DNA of 64,000 nucleotides, taken from the NCBI GenBank assembly GCA_028583605.1, contig CM053325.1, positions 60,505,822-60,569,821 on the forward strand. Reading direction: 5' to 3'. The notes under the pieces are model-generated. The model saw only the letters and a list, made by a program, of their open reading frames with translations, was not told the origin of the DNA and ran no database searches. Shown here in pieces: positions 1 to 12,059 of this stretch. The position numbers and the translations under genes are program-made. The stretch is from Dastarcus helophoroides. Lineage: Eukaryota > Arthropoda > Insecta > Coleoptera > Bothrideridae. The first letter of the stretch is position 1, and each line of letters starts with the position of its first letter.

Positions 1-2330
1 TTGCTTAAAATTTAATCTATTTCCGAAATTTCGACAAAATCAACTCTTTTTGGGAATTTCGAGTTTCTATTAAATTTCGACTTTTTTTGAAATTTTGATC
101 TTTTTCTCAAAATGTCGATATTTTCGTTTAAAATTTAGACCTTTGCCTAAAATTTTGTTCAAAATTCGCTCCAGTTCCGAAATTTCGACAAAATGAACTC
201 TTTTTGGAAATTTAGAGTTTCTACCAAGTTTCGACTTTTTACTTAATTTCGACTCTTTTGAAATTTTGATATTTTTCTCAAAATGTCGATCTTTTCTTTT
301 CAAATTCCGACCTTTTTTTTCTTAAATTTCGCTCAAAATTCATTTTATTTCTGAAATTTCGACAAAATTGAGTCTTTTTGGAAATTTCGAATTTTTACTA
401 AATTTCGATTTTATTTTGAAATTTTGATCTTTTTCTCCAAATGTCAATCTTTTCTTTTGAAATTTCGACTTTTTTCCTGCACTTTTGCTCAAAATTCGTT
501 CTATTTCCGAAATTATGGCAAAACTAACTCCCTCTGGGAATTTCCAATTTTTTGTAAATTCGACTTTTCGAATTTCGGTAAAATATTAACTCTGGGAATT
601 TTGAATTTTTAGTAAATTTCGACTTTTTTTTCAAAATTTCGATCTTTTTCCCAAAATTTCGATCTTTTTCTCAAAACATCGATGTTTTCACTTAAAATTT
701 CGACTTTTTTCCAGAAATTTTGCTCAAAATTCGTTTGATTTTCGAAATTTCGACAAAATTAACTCTGGGAATTTCGAATTTTTTGTAAATTTCGACTTTC
801 TGCTCGAAATTTCGATCTTTTTCTCAAAATGCGATATCTTTCTTCCCGAAATTTCGATTTTTTCCCGAAATGTCTCAAAATTCGCTCTATTTTTAAAATT
901 TTGAGAAAATATTAATTCCCTCTGGGAATTTCCAATTTTTAGTAAATTTCGACTTTTTTTCTCAAAATTTCGATATTTTTTTCAAAATTTCGATATTTTT
1001 CCCAAAATGTCAATCTTTCCTCTTAAAATGTTGACATTTTTCTGAAATTTTACTCAAAATTCGCTCTATTTCCGAAATTTCGACAAAATGAACTCTTTTT
1101 GAGAATTTCAATATGTCAATCTTTTCTTATATTATTCCGATTTTTTTTCATTAAATTTTCCTCAAAATTCGTTCCACTTCCTTAATTTCGTTAAAATTGA
1201 CTCTTTTTGGGAATTTCGAATTTTTACTAAATTTCGATTTATTTTTCGAAATTTTGATCTTTTTTTCAAAATGTCAATCTTTCCTCTTACAATTACGACT
1301 TATTTTTTTGAAATTTTGCTCAAAATTCGCTCTATTTCCGAAATTTCGACAAAATGAACTCTTTTTTGGGAATTTCGAGTTACTACTAAATTTCGACTTT
1401 TTACTAAATTTCGACTTTTTCTCAAAATTTTGAACATTTTCTTAAAATTTCGATATTCTTTTCAAAATGTCGGTCTCCTTTCTTAAAATTTCGATGTTTT
1501 TTTGTAAAATTTTGCTCAAAATTGCCTTTGTTTTCGAAATTTCGACAAAATTAACTCTCTCCGGAAATTTCAAATTTTTAGTAAATTTCGACTTATTTTC
1601 AAGGTTTAGATCTTCTCAAAGTGTCGATGTTTTCCTTGAACTATAATTTTTTTTTAATTTAACTTTTTAAAAATTTGTATTTTTACCAATTTAACCACTC
1701 TTTTGCAAGAAATTTGTATATTTTTCAAGTTTTCCAAAAAATTAGGTTTTTATTTCAAATTTGATTTTCTTGAAAATTCCAACTTTATCCCACAACTAGA
1801 TTTTTGTTCGTAATTCGTTTAAATTACGACAGATATTCAAAATTCTATTTTTTCCTCTCAAAATTGGATTGTCTTGGAAATTTTGAATATTTTCTAGAAA
1901 TTCCAGCCTTTTTCTCGAAATTTCGACTGTCCGAACATTTCAACCATCAAAATTCGTCTTATTCTCGAAGCTTCGACTTTTTTAAAGTTCGGCAAGCTTT
2001 TTTAAGCTTCCAATTTATTTTTACAATTTCATATTTGATACTTTACAGTTTTTCAAAAAATTCAAATTTGTTTAAAAATTTCAGGTTTTCAATTCGTTCT
2101 GGGTTTAAATCTATTCTCGAAATTCGACGTTTTTTTTGAGACCTTTTGATAAATTCATTTTTTCGAAATCTTTAAACCCGAATATTTCGATTTATTTTTA
2201 ATAAAGTTCAGGTTTTGCTTTAATTTTGAACTCAACAAAGTCAGAATTCAAATTTTCAACTTGGAATTTTTAAACTCGAAAAATCGACCCAAGTTTTAAG
2301 CAAGGTCACAGTTATATGTTCTAATATTGA
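1..2330. repeat. Degenerate AAATTTCGAC-motif array
   Basis: The stretch is a diverged tandem array in which AAATTTCGACTTTTT and close variants recur every few tens of bases on the plus strand, separated by T-rich spacers such as CTCAAAA. Short open frames on both strands are rich in Phe, Ser, Lys and Asn because of this composition and show no conserved domain. The array starts before the window, so its left boundary is unknown. It lies inside a plastin intron, downstream of the shared coding exon. Similar arrays occur at several other places in the window. Confidence 0.85.
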
Positions 2331-3059
2331 AAAAGAAAAAAAAAGACAACATTTCCTAAATTATGTTAGAAAATCAATCTTAAATTGAAATAAAACCTTT
2401 TTAAAAATTAAAAAATGAGTCACCTGGAACTGAAACGAAAACCGTTATTTTTGTTGAGTGAAAATTGGAACTTAATTGATCTAATATTTTCCAGGGACGA
2501 AAACTGAAAACAGGAACGATGAAAATAGTCGTTCGAAGCTCTGATTTAAAGGGTTTAGTTTTTTTGCTGTTACTTATTAATCAAAGCCTTAAAAGTTGCC
2601 CTTCTTGGGTTTGAGCCTGTCCAGTTTCTCGCATATTTGCACAAACATGTAACAATAAATAAAATTTAAATAATTAACTCAAAGCATAAGGTACCTAATC
2701 GGTCATTGTGTTTTTAAAATAAACATTTAATAAAAACCGTTTAGTTAACCATCAGTAAGCAAATTTCGAATTTGAGTTCCGGCTTTCTTAATATTAACAT
2801 TAGTGTGCATCTGTATGCATTAAAATGAATTTTTAGATTCTAAACAAATATTTTTAAAACGAGGTTAGTGTAACTTAGGTGATAATTATCATAACATTGG
2901 GCTAAAATAATCAATAAATTACTTATGGTACCGGTTACATTAATAACTAATTGAAGTAGTAACCTTCGAAAGTATCAATTAATGACTTTACGTTAACGTG
3001 ACGCATATTCAAACGATAACAAAAACGTTTTCACTCGGACATGTCATAATTTCACCTAC
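2331..3059. other. Plastin intron, non-repetitive part
   Basis: This is ordinary AT-rich intron sequence running from the motif array to the splice donor of the shared plastin exon. The donor, read on the minus strand, is GTAGGT ending at 3059. I see no gene, RNA or clear repeat in it. Confidence 0.5.
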
Positions 3060-3490
3060 CATAACAGAATACCATCTTTAACTTTTTCATATAACATCTT
3101 CCCTTCGGAATCAATAGGTAATAAATCCTTCAAATCTTTATCGTGCCGCAGGTTGGTATTCACCCAATCTGAAAAGGCCAGTTGCTCTTCCACTCGGACG
3201 GAATGTGTGGTACCCTCGTTGGACGCCTCCGAGGTGCCACCCAAATGTTGAAGGTTTTCTCTTTTCGTCACCGCCATCTTAAACGTATTACCGACCTCGT
3301 TGGCTTTTAGGTCGGTGCATAATTTCTGGAATTCGTCAAAGGTGACTTTGCCGGGAAGTTTCACCCGGTTGGAATTTTTGAATTCTCCCTCCAATTCGCG
3401 GACTTTGAAACCGGGGAGTTTGAAGCCGCACACGTCCAAGGCATCTCTGAGCTCTTTCAGGTCGATGTAACCGTCACCATTTTTATCTAT
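3060..3490 (-). CDS. Fim: Plastin/fimbrin, shared coding exon 2 (EF-hands and start of CH1)
   Basis: Plastins crosslink actin filaments with two tandem calponin-homology actin-binding domains, regulated by an N-terminal pair of EF-hands. This exon (431 nt, starting in phase 0 and ending two bases into a codon) opens with a canonical 12-residue calcium loop, DKNGDGYIDLKE. A second, degenerate EF-hand follows, around VTFDEFQKL. Next come the linker motif LGGTSEASNEGT, close to the vertebrate plastin LGGTSELSSEGT, and the start of the first CH domain (AFSDWVN, then KVKDGILL). The acceptor reads TTATTACAG at 3491 upward, and the donor is GTAGGT from 3059 downward. The rest of the gene lies beyond the left edge, so the protein is partial here. 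The Met codon inside this exon is not needed as a start, because three upstream exons supply one in frame. Family assignment is confident; the symbol is the fly name and is inferred. Confidence 0.95.
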
Positions 3491-3805
3491 CTGTAATAAA
3501 TAAATAAGGATTAGTTGGGGGCATACGGATCAAGCAAAACGGTTATGTGGACACTAGCGTGTAAGAATTTAGTAGATTAAGTAATAGGGTGATCATACCT
3601 AGTCTCTGATCATACCACACTTTTATCTGATATTTTAGTAGTTGCAATTTAAGTTATTCTGCTGAAGAGTACATCGCTTCCGTAATACGTTAAACACGTT
3701 GTTTTTTTCACCCAAGACGGCCATTTTTTGAACTCACCCCAAGGATCTCGCTTATTTGAAGATCTATAAGATCTATGTACGTTATTTTACACAGACCTAA
3801 TAGAT

Positions 3806-3905
3806 TTCAATATTTATCAAATTCAAAATTAGGGAACCGGTTGCGATCTTATTAGATTTCATCAGTTTGACATACCCAACTTGAATGCTAATAAACGTTC
3901 CGTTA
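3806..3905. repeat. Dispersed repeat copy A
   Basis: The segment containing CCGGTTGCGATCTTATTAG and the following CATCAGTTTGACATACCCAA recurs with few changes at 40,785-40,840. It lies in the intron between plastin exon C and the shared exon. No coding content is seen. It is probably a fragment of an interspersed element of unknown class. Confidence 0.6.
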
Positions 3906-4296
3906 AATATACACATAGAAATTAATGGAATTCGTCCACGTAATTGCTAAGTATAGAGCCACCTATTGTCTCTGAAAGAAACTGTATCTGGCACGTACTT
4001 TCTGCTATAGAGGAGAACGTTCTCTCTTAAGTATTCGCGTAAAAGGCGGATATAAGACGAAGAATTCAAGTGTTTTGCTAACTTCAGATACAACAAATTC
4101 ACAATAAGGAGAACTGTGCTTTCGGTCTATGATGCTTTCCAAGACTCAGATATTAAAGTCAAATGAATTGCTTCGCCTTAGTCTAGCAGGGATGAATTAC
4201 TTTTGCCTTAGCCTAATAGGGAATAATATTTGATGTTCTTTATTGTACAAAGTTAATTATAAGCCAAAAATTTGTTGCTAATTGATCTGAACTTAC

Positions 4297-4356
4297 GTCG
4301 TTGAATCTGGTTAGAACCTCTTCACAAAAATCATGGGTTTCCTGTTTGGAACTCAT
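4297..4356 (-). CDS. Fim: Plastin alternative first coding exon C
   Basis: An ATG at 4356 opens a 20-codon exon that ends exactly at a strong GTAAGT donor. Spliced to the shared exon in phase 0, it puts FCEEVLTRFND directly before IDKNGDGYID. It therefore supplies the entering helix of EF-hand 1. A TATA box and arthropod initiator lie directly upstream, so this exon has its own promoter. It is 807 bp from the shared exon, the nearest of the three first exons. The exon is short, but the start codon, splice phase, donor and promoter agree. Confidence 0.85.
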
Positions 4357-4372
4357 AGCGATAGGGAAGCAC

Positions 4373-4403
4373 ACTGAATGTCAACAATGCACATCCTTTT
4401 ATA
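4373..4403 (-). promoter_or_regulatory. TATA box plus initiator for plastin exon C
   Basis: On the minus strand TATAAAAGG covers 4403-4395, and a TCAGT initiator covers 4377-4373. The A of the initiator is at 4375, which places the TATA box at -28, the standard spacing. The start codon follows 19 bases downstream. The predicted 5' leader is therefore very short. Confidence 0.75.
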
Positions 4404-5219
4404 AATTTACCAAAGAGATAGCATATCAGCTGCACCAACGTTTAGTCACTACCAACATATTTATTTGGATGTTTAATTGAAAGTTATCGTGTTTTCTTAT
4501 CCGGAATGAGGAACACAGATATAGATAAAAAGCTAGTTATAGTTTACTGAATAAATATCCAACGAATTTATTCCAATTATTTACAATCTGTGTATACGAT
4601 AAAATTTACTTTGATGATCTACATGCTTTCAAATAGAGCGCATTCGTTAAATTTCACTAGAAGTTTTGTATAAAAACTTTTACTGGATTCAATTTGAAAA
4701 AAATCGCGTTTCACAGTAATTAATTTTTACGTATACTTCCTGGAAAATCAACGACATGGTGTTCGGTTAAAAACAAAGGACTTGTACCAATGGTACAAAT
4801 GTAACAACTCGAGTGTTTAACGGAATCACCTTGATAACTCGATAATTAGACGATTCTTTTCCTTGTTTTGTACACTTTTATAAAACGTAATGGAACCCAT
4901 TTAACAGTGTTGCTAAACTGCTGCTTTAAAAATCATAAGTACTAATCAAACTGACCATGTATTGGGGTACCATACCTTAAAAAGAAAAACAGAACCCTTA
5001 TAATCAGGGGCGGCCTTAGCCATTGCGAGGCTCCGGGCGGGTAGATCTTTAAGAGGCCCTCGTCTTTGTGGAATTAGTTTTAACATAGACGTAGTCAGAA
5101 TAGGGCAGGGTAGGGTGCTTGCCCCCCACCCCCACCCCCCAGCTCGTGTGGTTAACGAAAATTTATATTGAACTGAGGAGACTTTCTCTAAAAAATTTCC
5201 ATTCGACAAAAGCCGTCCT

Positions 5220-7620
5220 TTAAGCTATTGATATTTTCTCGAAATTTCGACTTATTTCACGAAATTCGTCTTTTTTCATAAATTTCTTTGGAAATTTCAA
5301 ATGTGTTCCTAAAATTCGATTTATTTTATCAGAATCTAACTTAACTAAAAATTTCGAATTTTTATCTTAAAATTCATCGTTTTATTTTTCGAAATTCTAT
5401 CATTTCTCAAAATTAGATTTTTGCGGAAACTTCAACTTCTCTTTAAACTTTGATTTTCTGAAAATTTCGACTTTTTTTTATCAAGATTTACCCTTTTGCT
5501 TAAAACTTGATCGATTTTTTGATAACAATATTTATCTGGAAATTTTATAATGACTTTTTTAGAAATTTTGTAAAAAGACAAAAATTCCGAGAAAATTTCC
5601 CCTGGAATGGGGAAATACAACTTGTTTCTCAAAATTTCGACGATTATTTCAATATTGGACATTTTCTGACTCAGGGTAGGGCAGAACAGGGCGCATGTCT
5701 GCCTCTGATTCAAGCGCTCAAGTGAAAAATCTAGAAATTACATTTTTCTCAAAATTTGTCCTTTTTCCAAAATTTCGACAAAATTTGACTCTCTCTAAAG
5801 AATTTCGAGTGTTTACTAAATTTTGACTTTTTTCTCAAAATTTCGATCTTTTTTTTGTTTTTCAAGGGAAAAAAATCGAAATTTTCAAAAAAAAACAAAT
5901 TTAGAAAAATCGAAACTTTGATATTTTTCTCAAAATCCGCCTTTTTTCGCAAATTTAAAATTATCCTGAAATCCCATCCTGTATGTTCCCGGAAAACTGA
6001 ATATTTTCCTGGAAATTCGTATATTTCTTAAAATTTTGATTTTTTTTTCAAGACTCGTTTTTTCCACAAACTGACGGCTATTCTCAAAGCTGCACTTTTT
6101 CTTTAAGTCTGAATTTTTTCTGGAAAATTTCGATCTTTGATGCTTCATTTGGTAGTTTTTCTAGAAATGTCGACTGCTTTTCAGAGATTTCGTTTTTTTT
6201 TAATTCCTTTATTTTTATTAACATCGGGTTTTTCTGAAGATTTTGATCATTTGGAATTTGATTTTTCAGAACTTTTAACAGGTTTCTTAAAATTTGCCTT
6301 TTTCCCGATATTTTTATATCAAAATTCGATATTCAACTTTGCTAAAAATTTTGAATTTTTCTTAAAATTAGTTTAATTTCGTCTTTTCAGAAATTTCGAC
6401 TTTATTCTCAAAATTCCACTTTTTGGGCTCTTCTTTCGGAAATCATTTTTTCTATCAAAATTAGGCCACTTTTCTGAATATTTGTCTTTTCTTTAAATTT
6501 TGACTTTTTTAAATTTGACTAGAAATTTCATCTTCATATTTCGCCTTATTTTCGAAATATTGACTTTTATTTCAAAATGCCATGTTTTAGTTTCTGGAAC
6601 TTTCTGGACTTTTTCCTCGAAATTGGCTTTTCCTTTAAATTTTAGTTTTCTCGAAATACGTCTGTTTTCTCTAAATTAGGTCGGTTTGCATATTATCAAA
6701 AATTAAAAATGTTGCGAAAAATATTTTTGGGTAATTTCGAGAAAAAGATTTCTTGTACATTCAATTTCTTTATTGAAATTTAAATATTATGTTAAAATTA
6801 GAATAAAAAAGTAAACATTTCGAGAAAAGCGTTTTTGGAAATTGCAAATTTTTTCACAACATTTGGTCTTTGGAAATATTTTGGCATATTTAGAAATTTC
6901 GAGTTCTTCTGAAAGGTTGGGTTTTTATTCAATTTCGGTTTTCTAAAAAAATCCTTTCCCAAAATAGGGTTTTTTCAAAAAAATTGGTCGCTTTGGAAAT
7001 TACGACTTTATTCTACATTTTTCTCTCAAAATTGAACTTTCATTTTTTTAAAATTCGTTTTTTTTCTGATTTTTTTTCAAATTTAAGTTTCCGAAAATTT
7101 CATGTTTCTCAAAAGTTGTCTTATTCTGGAAATTTCGAGTCGTACTAGAATTAGGGATGTTTTAGGCTTCTGAAAATTTCCGTTTACAGTGAAAAATTTT
7201 TCTCAAAGTTCCAACTTTTTTTGAAAATTACATCTTTTTTTTCACAAAATTCCACCTTTAAAAATATAATTTTTTCGAATTTTCAACAATTTTTGAGATT
7301 TTTCGAAAGGTTAGAATTTTATTTTAAACACGAATTTCTAAACATTCCAACTTTTTCCCAAAATTCGTTTTTCCTCGTCTCTTTCAAAATTAAAATTTCT
7401 CTTGAAAATGTTCACTTTTCTTTAAGAGATTTCAACCATTTTCTCGACATTTCGACGGTATTTTTTAAAATCGTTATTTTTTGAAAGTTTCGAAATTTGG
7501 ATAGTTTTTAAAGTTTTCCGAAAGGATCGGTTTTTATTTTAGATTCAATTTTCTGACTGTTTTCGCAAAGTTCGACTCCATTTTCAAATTTCCAAGTTAA
7601 TCTAAAAATTCGATTACTCA
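5220..7620. repeat. AAATTTCGAC-motif array inside the hAT-like element
   Basis: A diverged T-rich array carries AAATTTCGAC and related words, with scattered short frames on both strands that have no recognisable domain. It fills most of the interior of the hAT-like element. The motif is the same as in the arrays at 1-2330, 9500-14,810 and elsewhere. Confidence 0.8.
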
Positions 7621-7849
7621 GTTCATGTAGTTAAATGAAAATATACATATACTCGGAACGTTTTCCGGTTTTCTTTTTTTATCAATTTTTGAAAACGATT
7701 CTTGCCCCTCCCTGAACTAAATCCTGCCTACGCTTATGAATTTCAATGATGATGCTTGACTAGAAATGCAAAGTCATAAATATATTTGGACTTTTAAAAT
7801 TGTTTATTGGAAACTAAGAAAAATTAATAAACACAAAAATTTTTTTTGC

Positions 7850-7945
7850 TGGAACGGACCGGTCCTTGGGTATCTTCAAAAAAATCCTTCTTGGCTTCAG
7901 GGGACAAGTTTTGTCCTTCAATTTTTAAACACAAAGATAACAGAC
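7850..7945 (+). mobile_element. Foldback family copy 1 (rearranged fragment)
   Basis: The fragment holds the words GGAACGGACCGGTCCTTGG, TTCAGGGGACAAGTTTTGT and CTTCAATTTTT of the foldback family described at 43,691, but joined in a shortened order with the central part missing. It lies within the hAT-like element. Confidence 0.65.
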
Positions 7946-8377
7946 TATTAATCATGATAAATAAGGTGCATTAATGTCTTAAAAGGATCAGGGATTTAGA
8001 AATGATGACGACTGCTCTAATATAAAAGCCTAATCCGACGACAGTTGACAGCTGAAATGAAACACGGGAATTCCCCGAATCGTAAACACGAAGAAAATGG
8101 AGTACTAGCAGATTTTGTTTAGCCCTTGCAGTTGGCAGCACTTGTGGCACTGGTACGAAATTTCGTCAATGTGAAAGGGAAGGGAAAGAAACATTCACTG
8201 GAGCGAATGGGACAGATATCAGCGCGATAACTACCACGCAAGGGAGCAGCGAGTCCAGCTTTATAATGCGCGGTTAAGCTCGAAATTCATTAGAATTCGT
8301 GCTATTGCGCGAGTGCGCGAGGCCCCCTACAAGAGCGAGGCCCCGGGCCACCCCCAAAGGCTGCCACTGCTTATAAT

Positions 8378-9412
8378 TTCACTTTTACGTTCTTCTATCA
8401 CAAAAATGTTTTTCTCGAGAACTATGTAACATAGGACTTTGAAATTTTGCACAGCGTTAGTTATTGATGACTCACGTAAATACCGCCAGTCAACGATTAG
8501 AAAAAGAAAATATTTTATAATAAAATTGGGGCTCAATTTGATCACTGAAAAATTAAGTTTTAGTTAGTACGTCATGTGAGATATCGCGTGAAAGAGCTAC
8601 CTCTAAGGACACAACATTTTTTTTATATAATTTTCGGTCCAATCATCTTAAAGATACAACTCAAAATGTATAAAAAAATGACCGGCCCCTCTGATCTCCT
8701 AGTTTTGTAAAGATAACATTTAGAATTTAATTGGGTTATCATTGGATCATAGATTAGCGGAAAACTGTGGGTTTATTCGTTATCGTGACCGTCTTGGGAA
8801 AAAACAATAGGTACTTGCATTCCAAGGCTTTTTGCCTCATATATTATTTTTTTTTAATGAAAAGCTTGATTTAACCGAAGGATAGAATGTAAATCAAATT
8901 TGCGTGTTACACTGTTTGATTTAGATGAATATTTTCGGAGTTAAAACAAGTTTATTAAACGCAACACAGTAATGGCGGTTGAAATCGAACATTTTAACCG
9001 ATCCCATAAATCGTATTAGTCATCGGCTCATTACGAATGGATTCTTTTTACCTGAGAGTTATCAACAAAGTCACCAGTTGCATAAATATTACGACTGATT
9101 GTATAAAAGAGTATATATAACAGACAATTTTTTTTATTTTTCAATTATAACACAAAAAATGTGGATAAAATTTCAAATTATACATAATAAAAAATGATTT
9201 AATTTGGTCTGTTGACTATTCATTGTAGTAATTGGCATGGAACCCTAATTGTGAGCCCGGCTCGCTCTTGACTGATTTTTCTAGTTCTGTTGCTTTTTTC
9301 TCAATGGTCTTTTTTCTCGTATACATTGGGATTTTATGATGACTGCAATAAAGTGGAAAAACTATAGTCCAGAGTTTCCCAAACTTCTTTCGTCAAGATC
9401 CAATTATTTGGA
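8378..9412. other. Plastin intron, no feature seen
   Basis: This is unique-looking AT-rich sequence between the hAT-like element and the next repeat. Short frames are present on both strands, but none has a domain, a credible splice context or protein-like composition. Confidence 0.4.
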
Positions 9413-9945
9413 ACCATCCATAAATTACGTCACACATTAAGAGGGAGGAAGGGGATCAATAGATTGTGATATCGTGTGACAAGGGTAGGAGACGAATCAT
9501 AAGCTTTGTAACATCAAAGAGTTCCGACTTTTTTTAAAGGTTTTAATGATTTTATGGATTTAATTAACGTTTTTATGGATTTAATTAACGTTTTTATGGA
9601 TTTAACGTTTTTATAAGTTTCGAATATTTTCAAAAATTTCGTCTGACGACTTTTTAAAAATTTAGACTTCAATTTCAATATGTTTTTGGAAATTTTACTT
9701 TTTTTAAAAAGTTCGGTTTTAAACAAATTTCATCTTTTTGAAAATTTCGACTTTTTTTGAATTTTTTTTTGAAAATTTCATCGTTTTTCGAATTTTTTAA
9801 TTTCAACTTTTTTCAATTTGAAGCGTTTTATCGAAATTTTAATTTTTTGTGAATTTAGTCGTCACACATTAAGAGGTTGGAAGATGGTCTATAAAATGTG
9901 ACATCGTGTGACAAGGGGGAAGACAAGTCATTCATGACGTCAACT
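9413..9945. repeat. Repeat pair around CGTCACACATTAAGAGG
   Basis: Two related segments, about 9430-9500 and 9862-9940, share GTCACACATTAAGAGG followed by a GGAAG stretch, then ATCGTGTGACAAGGG. They are about 430 bp apart, with motif-array sequence between them. The word pair looks like two copies of one element end. I cannot place it in a named family. Confidence 0.6.
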
Positions 9946-10837
9946 TTCTTTTGAAGAATTTCACGTTTTTAAAAGTTTCGAATATTTTCGATAATTTCGT
10001 CTTTATTAAAAATGCTGACTTTTTGAACATTTGGATTCCAATTTCGTTATTTTTTTTTTTTGAAAAATTGTACTTTCTTGAACAGTTAGATTTCAACAAA
10101 GAAATTGATATTTTTTTGAAATTTTCGACATCTTTCAAAATATTTTTTCGCAATTTCAACTTTTCCCAATTTCAATATTTTTCTCGAACTTTCTGTGAAT
10201 TTCGACTCTGAAAAATTCGGTTTTTTCGATTTTCTTCTTAAAATAATGACTCGTTTAAAAAGTCACTATTTTTTAAATTTTATTTTCTTGAAAAATTCAA
10301 AATGTTTACGTTTTTGAAAATTTTGATTTCAAAGTTTGGATTTTTTCTTTCGAAAATTGCGGCTTTTTTAGAAAATCTTGAATTTGTTGACAATTTCGTT
10401 ATACTCCGTTGTTTAAAATTTCTTGCATTTTTCGAAAATGACAGGTTTCTTGTAAAGTGGACATTTTTCAAAATTTCGACTTTTTGAAATTTTGGAACTT
10501 TTCAAAATTTCACTTTTTGTCGAAATCAGGCTTCTTGTAAGGTGGTTTTTCCAAAATTTCAAATTTTTCAAATTTTGGAACTTTAAAATTTCACTTTTTG
10601 TCGAAATGTAATTTTTTTGAAATTTCGACTATTTTTTAAACTTTATTTTCTTCAAAAATTAAACTAAATTCAAAATATTTACCTTCTTTGAAAATTTTGA
10701 TTTCAAAGTTCCGATTTTTTTTTCTTTCGAAAATTTCGGCTTCTTTTAAAATCTTGAATTCTTTGACGATTTTCAAAAATGACAGGTTTCTTGTAAGGTG
10801 GACTTTTTTTTCCAAAATTTTAAAATGGAAATTTTGA

Positions 10838-10985
10838 AAAAAATCGACCTTACAATAAACCTAATTTCGACAAAAAGTGAAATTTTGAAAAGTTCCAAAA
10901 TTTCAAAAAGGGAAAATTTTGGAACTTTTCAAAATTTCACTTTTTGTCGAAATCAGGTTTCTTGTAAGGTGGACTTTTTCCAAAA
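10838..10985. repeat. Long inverted repeat (hairpin)
   Basis: The left arm, with CGACCTTACAATAAACCT and TCGACAAAAAGTGAAATTTT, is followed after a short centre by its near-complement ending GGTTTCTTGTAAGGTGGAC. Each arm is about 65-70 bases with few mismatches, and the centre is near 10,912. It would fold as a stable hairpin in RNA or a cruciform in DNA. Confidence 0.8.
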
Positions 10986-11540
10986 TCTCGATTTTTTGAA
11001 ATTTCAACATTTTTAAAATTATCACTTTTTATCGAAAATTTCGGTTTTCTTAAAATTTTGACTTTTGTAGCTTTAAACTACTATTTTTCAAAATTCTGAG
11101 TTTTTACACAATAGATTTCTGTTTTTTTTTGAAAATTTTTATTTTCTTCAAAATTCCGGTTTTTTTTGAAAATTTCGATTGCTTTTTTCAAATATAAAAT
11201 TTTTTTAATGTCGAATTTTTTGAAATTTTCGATATTCTTTGTATTTTTCGGAAAATCTCGTTATTTTTAAAAGTTTTTGAAAATGTCATTTTTTGGAAAC
11301 CTCGACTTTTTTCAACTTTCAGTTAAAATTTTCAACTTTTTAAACACTGTTCTACTCTTTTCAAAATTTCAACCATACAAAAAAATTTTTTTTTTAAATT
11401 ATAAGTTTTCAAAGCTTGGACCATTTTTGAAAATTTAATTTTCCTGCTAAGTTTAGTTTTCCTCCAACATGGATACTTTCGAAAAATTCGTTTTCTTTGA
11501 AATTCTGAGCGAACAGTTGCCAATTTTTTTTAAAAATTGG

Positions 11541-11763
11541 AGTACAAATCTTGTCCCCTGAAACCAAGAAAGATTAAAAAACACAACAAAGGTTACTGGC
11601 TAACGCGTTTCGATAGCCAATATCTCTCTGAAAATGATAGCTTGGCTATCAAAACGCGTTAGCCAGTAACCTTTGTTGTGTTTTTTAATCTTTCTTGGTT
11701 TCAGGGGACAAGTTTTGTATTTCAATTTTTGAAGATAACCAAGGACCACACCGTTCCACCACG
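11541..11763. mobile_element. Foldback family copy 2 (palindromic)
   Basis: Both arms are present. The left arm runs from ACAAATCTTGTCCCCTGAAA to the ACGCGTTTCG motif. The right arm mirrors it through ACGCGTTAG to CCGTTCCACC at 11,760. The central hammerhead-like core is damaged: CTGAAAATG replaces CTGAAGATG, and CAAAAC replaces CGAAAC. Confidence 0.85.
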
Positions 11764-12059
11764 ATATCTCGAAATTTTTTTTAAATCTTGACCACCTTTT
11801 ACTACCACTGTCCAAAATTTTAACATTTTTAATAACTTCGAATGTTTTTGACAGTTTCTCCAACGCTTCAAATGTTTACATTTTTTTAAATGTCAATTTT
11901 TTCAAAGTATTGAAATTTTTTTGCAGAATTTCGATCATTTTTTGATTTTTAACTTTTTTTGGAAATTTTAATTTTCCATGACAATTTCTACATCATTCAA
12001 AATTACAACTTAAATTTAAAATTTTTTTCAAAATTTCTTCTGTTTTTGGAAATTCTAAA

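Larger units (their letters stand above)
5005..8369. mobile_element. hAT-like non-autonomous element with 8-bp target duplication
   Basis: The ends are inverted. The left end reads CAGGGGCGGCCTTAG, and the right end read on the other strand is CAGTGGCAGCCTTTG. Both are followed by GC-rich subterminal sequence (CTCCGGGC on the left, CCCGGGGCC on the right). The element is flanked by a perfect 8-bp direct repeat, CTTATAAT, at 4997-5004 and 8370-8377. An 8-bp duplication with T at position 2 and A at position 7 is the hAT superfamily signature. No transposase frame exists. The interior is mainly an AAATTTCGAC-motif array plus one fragment of a foldback element. At 3365 bp it is best read as a non-autonomous carrier. 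It sits in the plastin intron between first exons B and C. Confidence 0.88.

Noticed and set aside
7690..7745. Shared words (CCTGAACTAAATCCTGCCTACGC versus CCTGAAGCAAATTCCGCCTACAC near 45,720) as a transposon end
   Set aside because: Only about 40 bp of partial similarity; no second end or duplication found.
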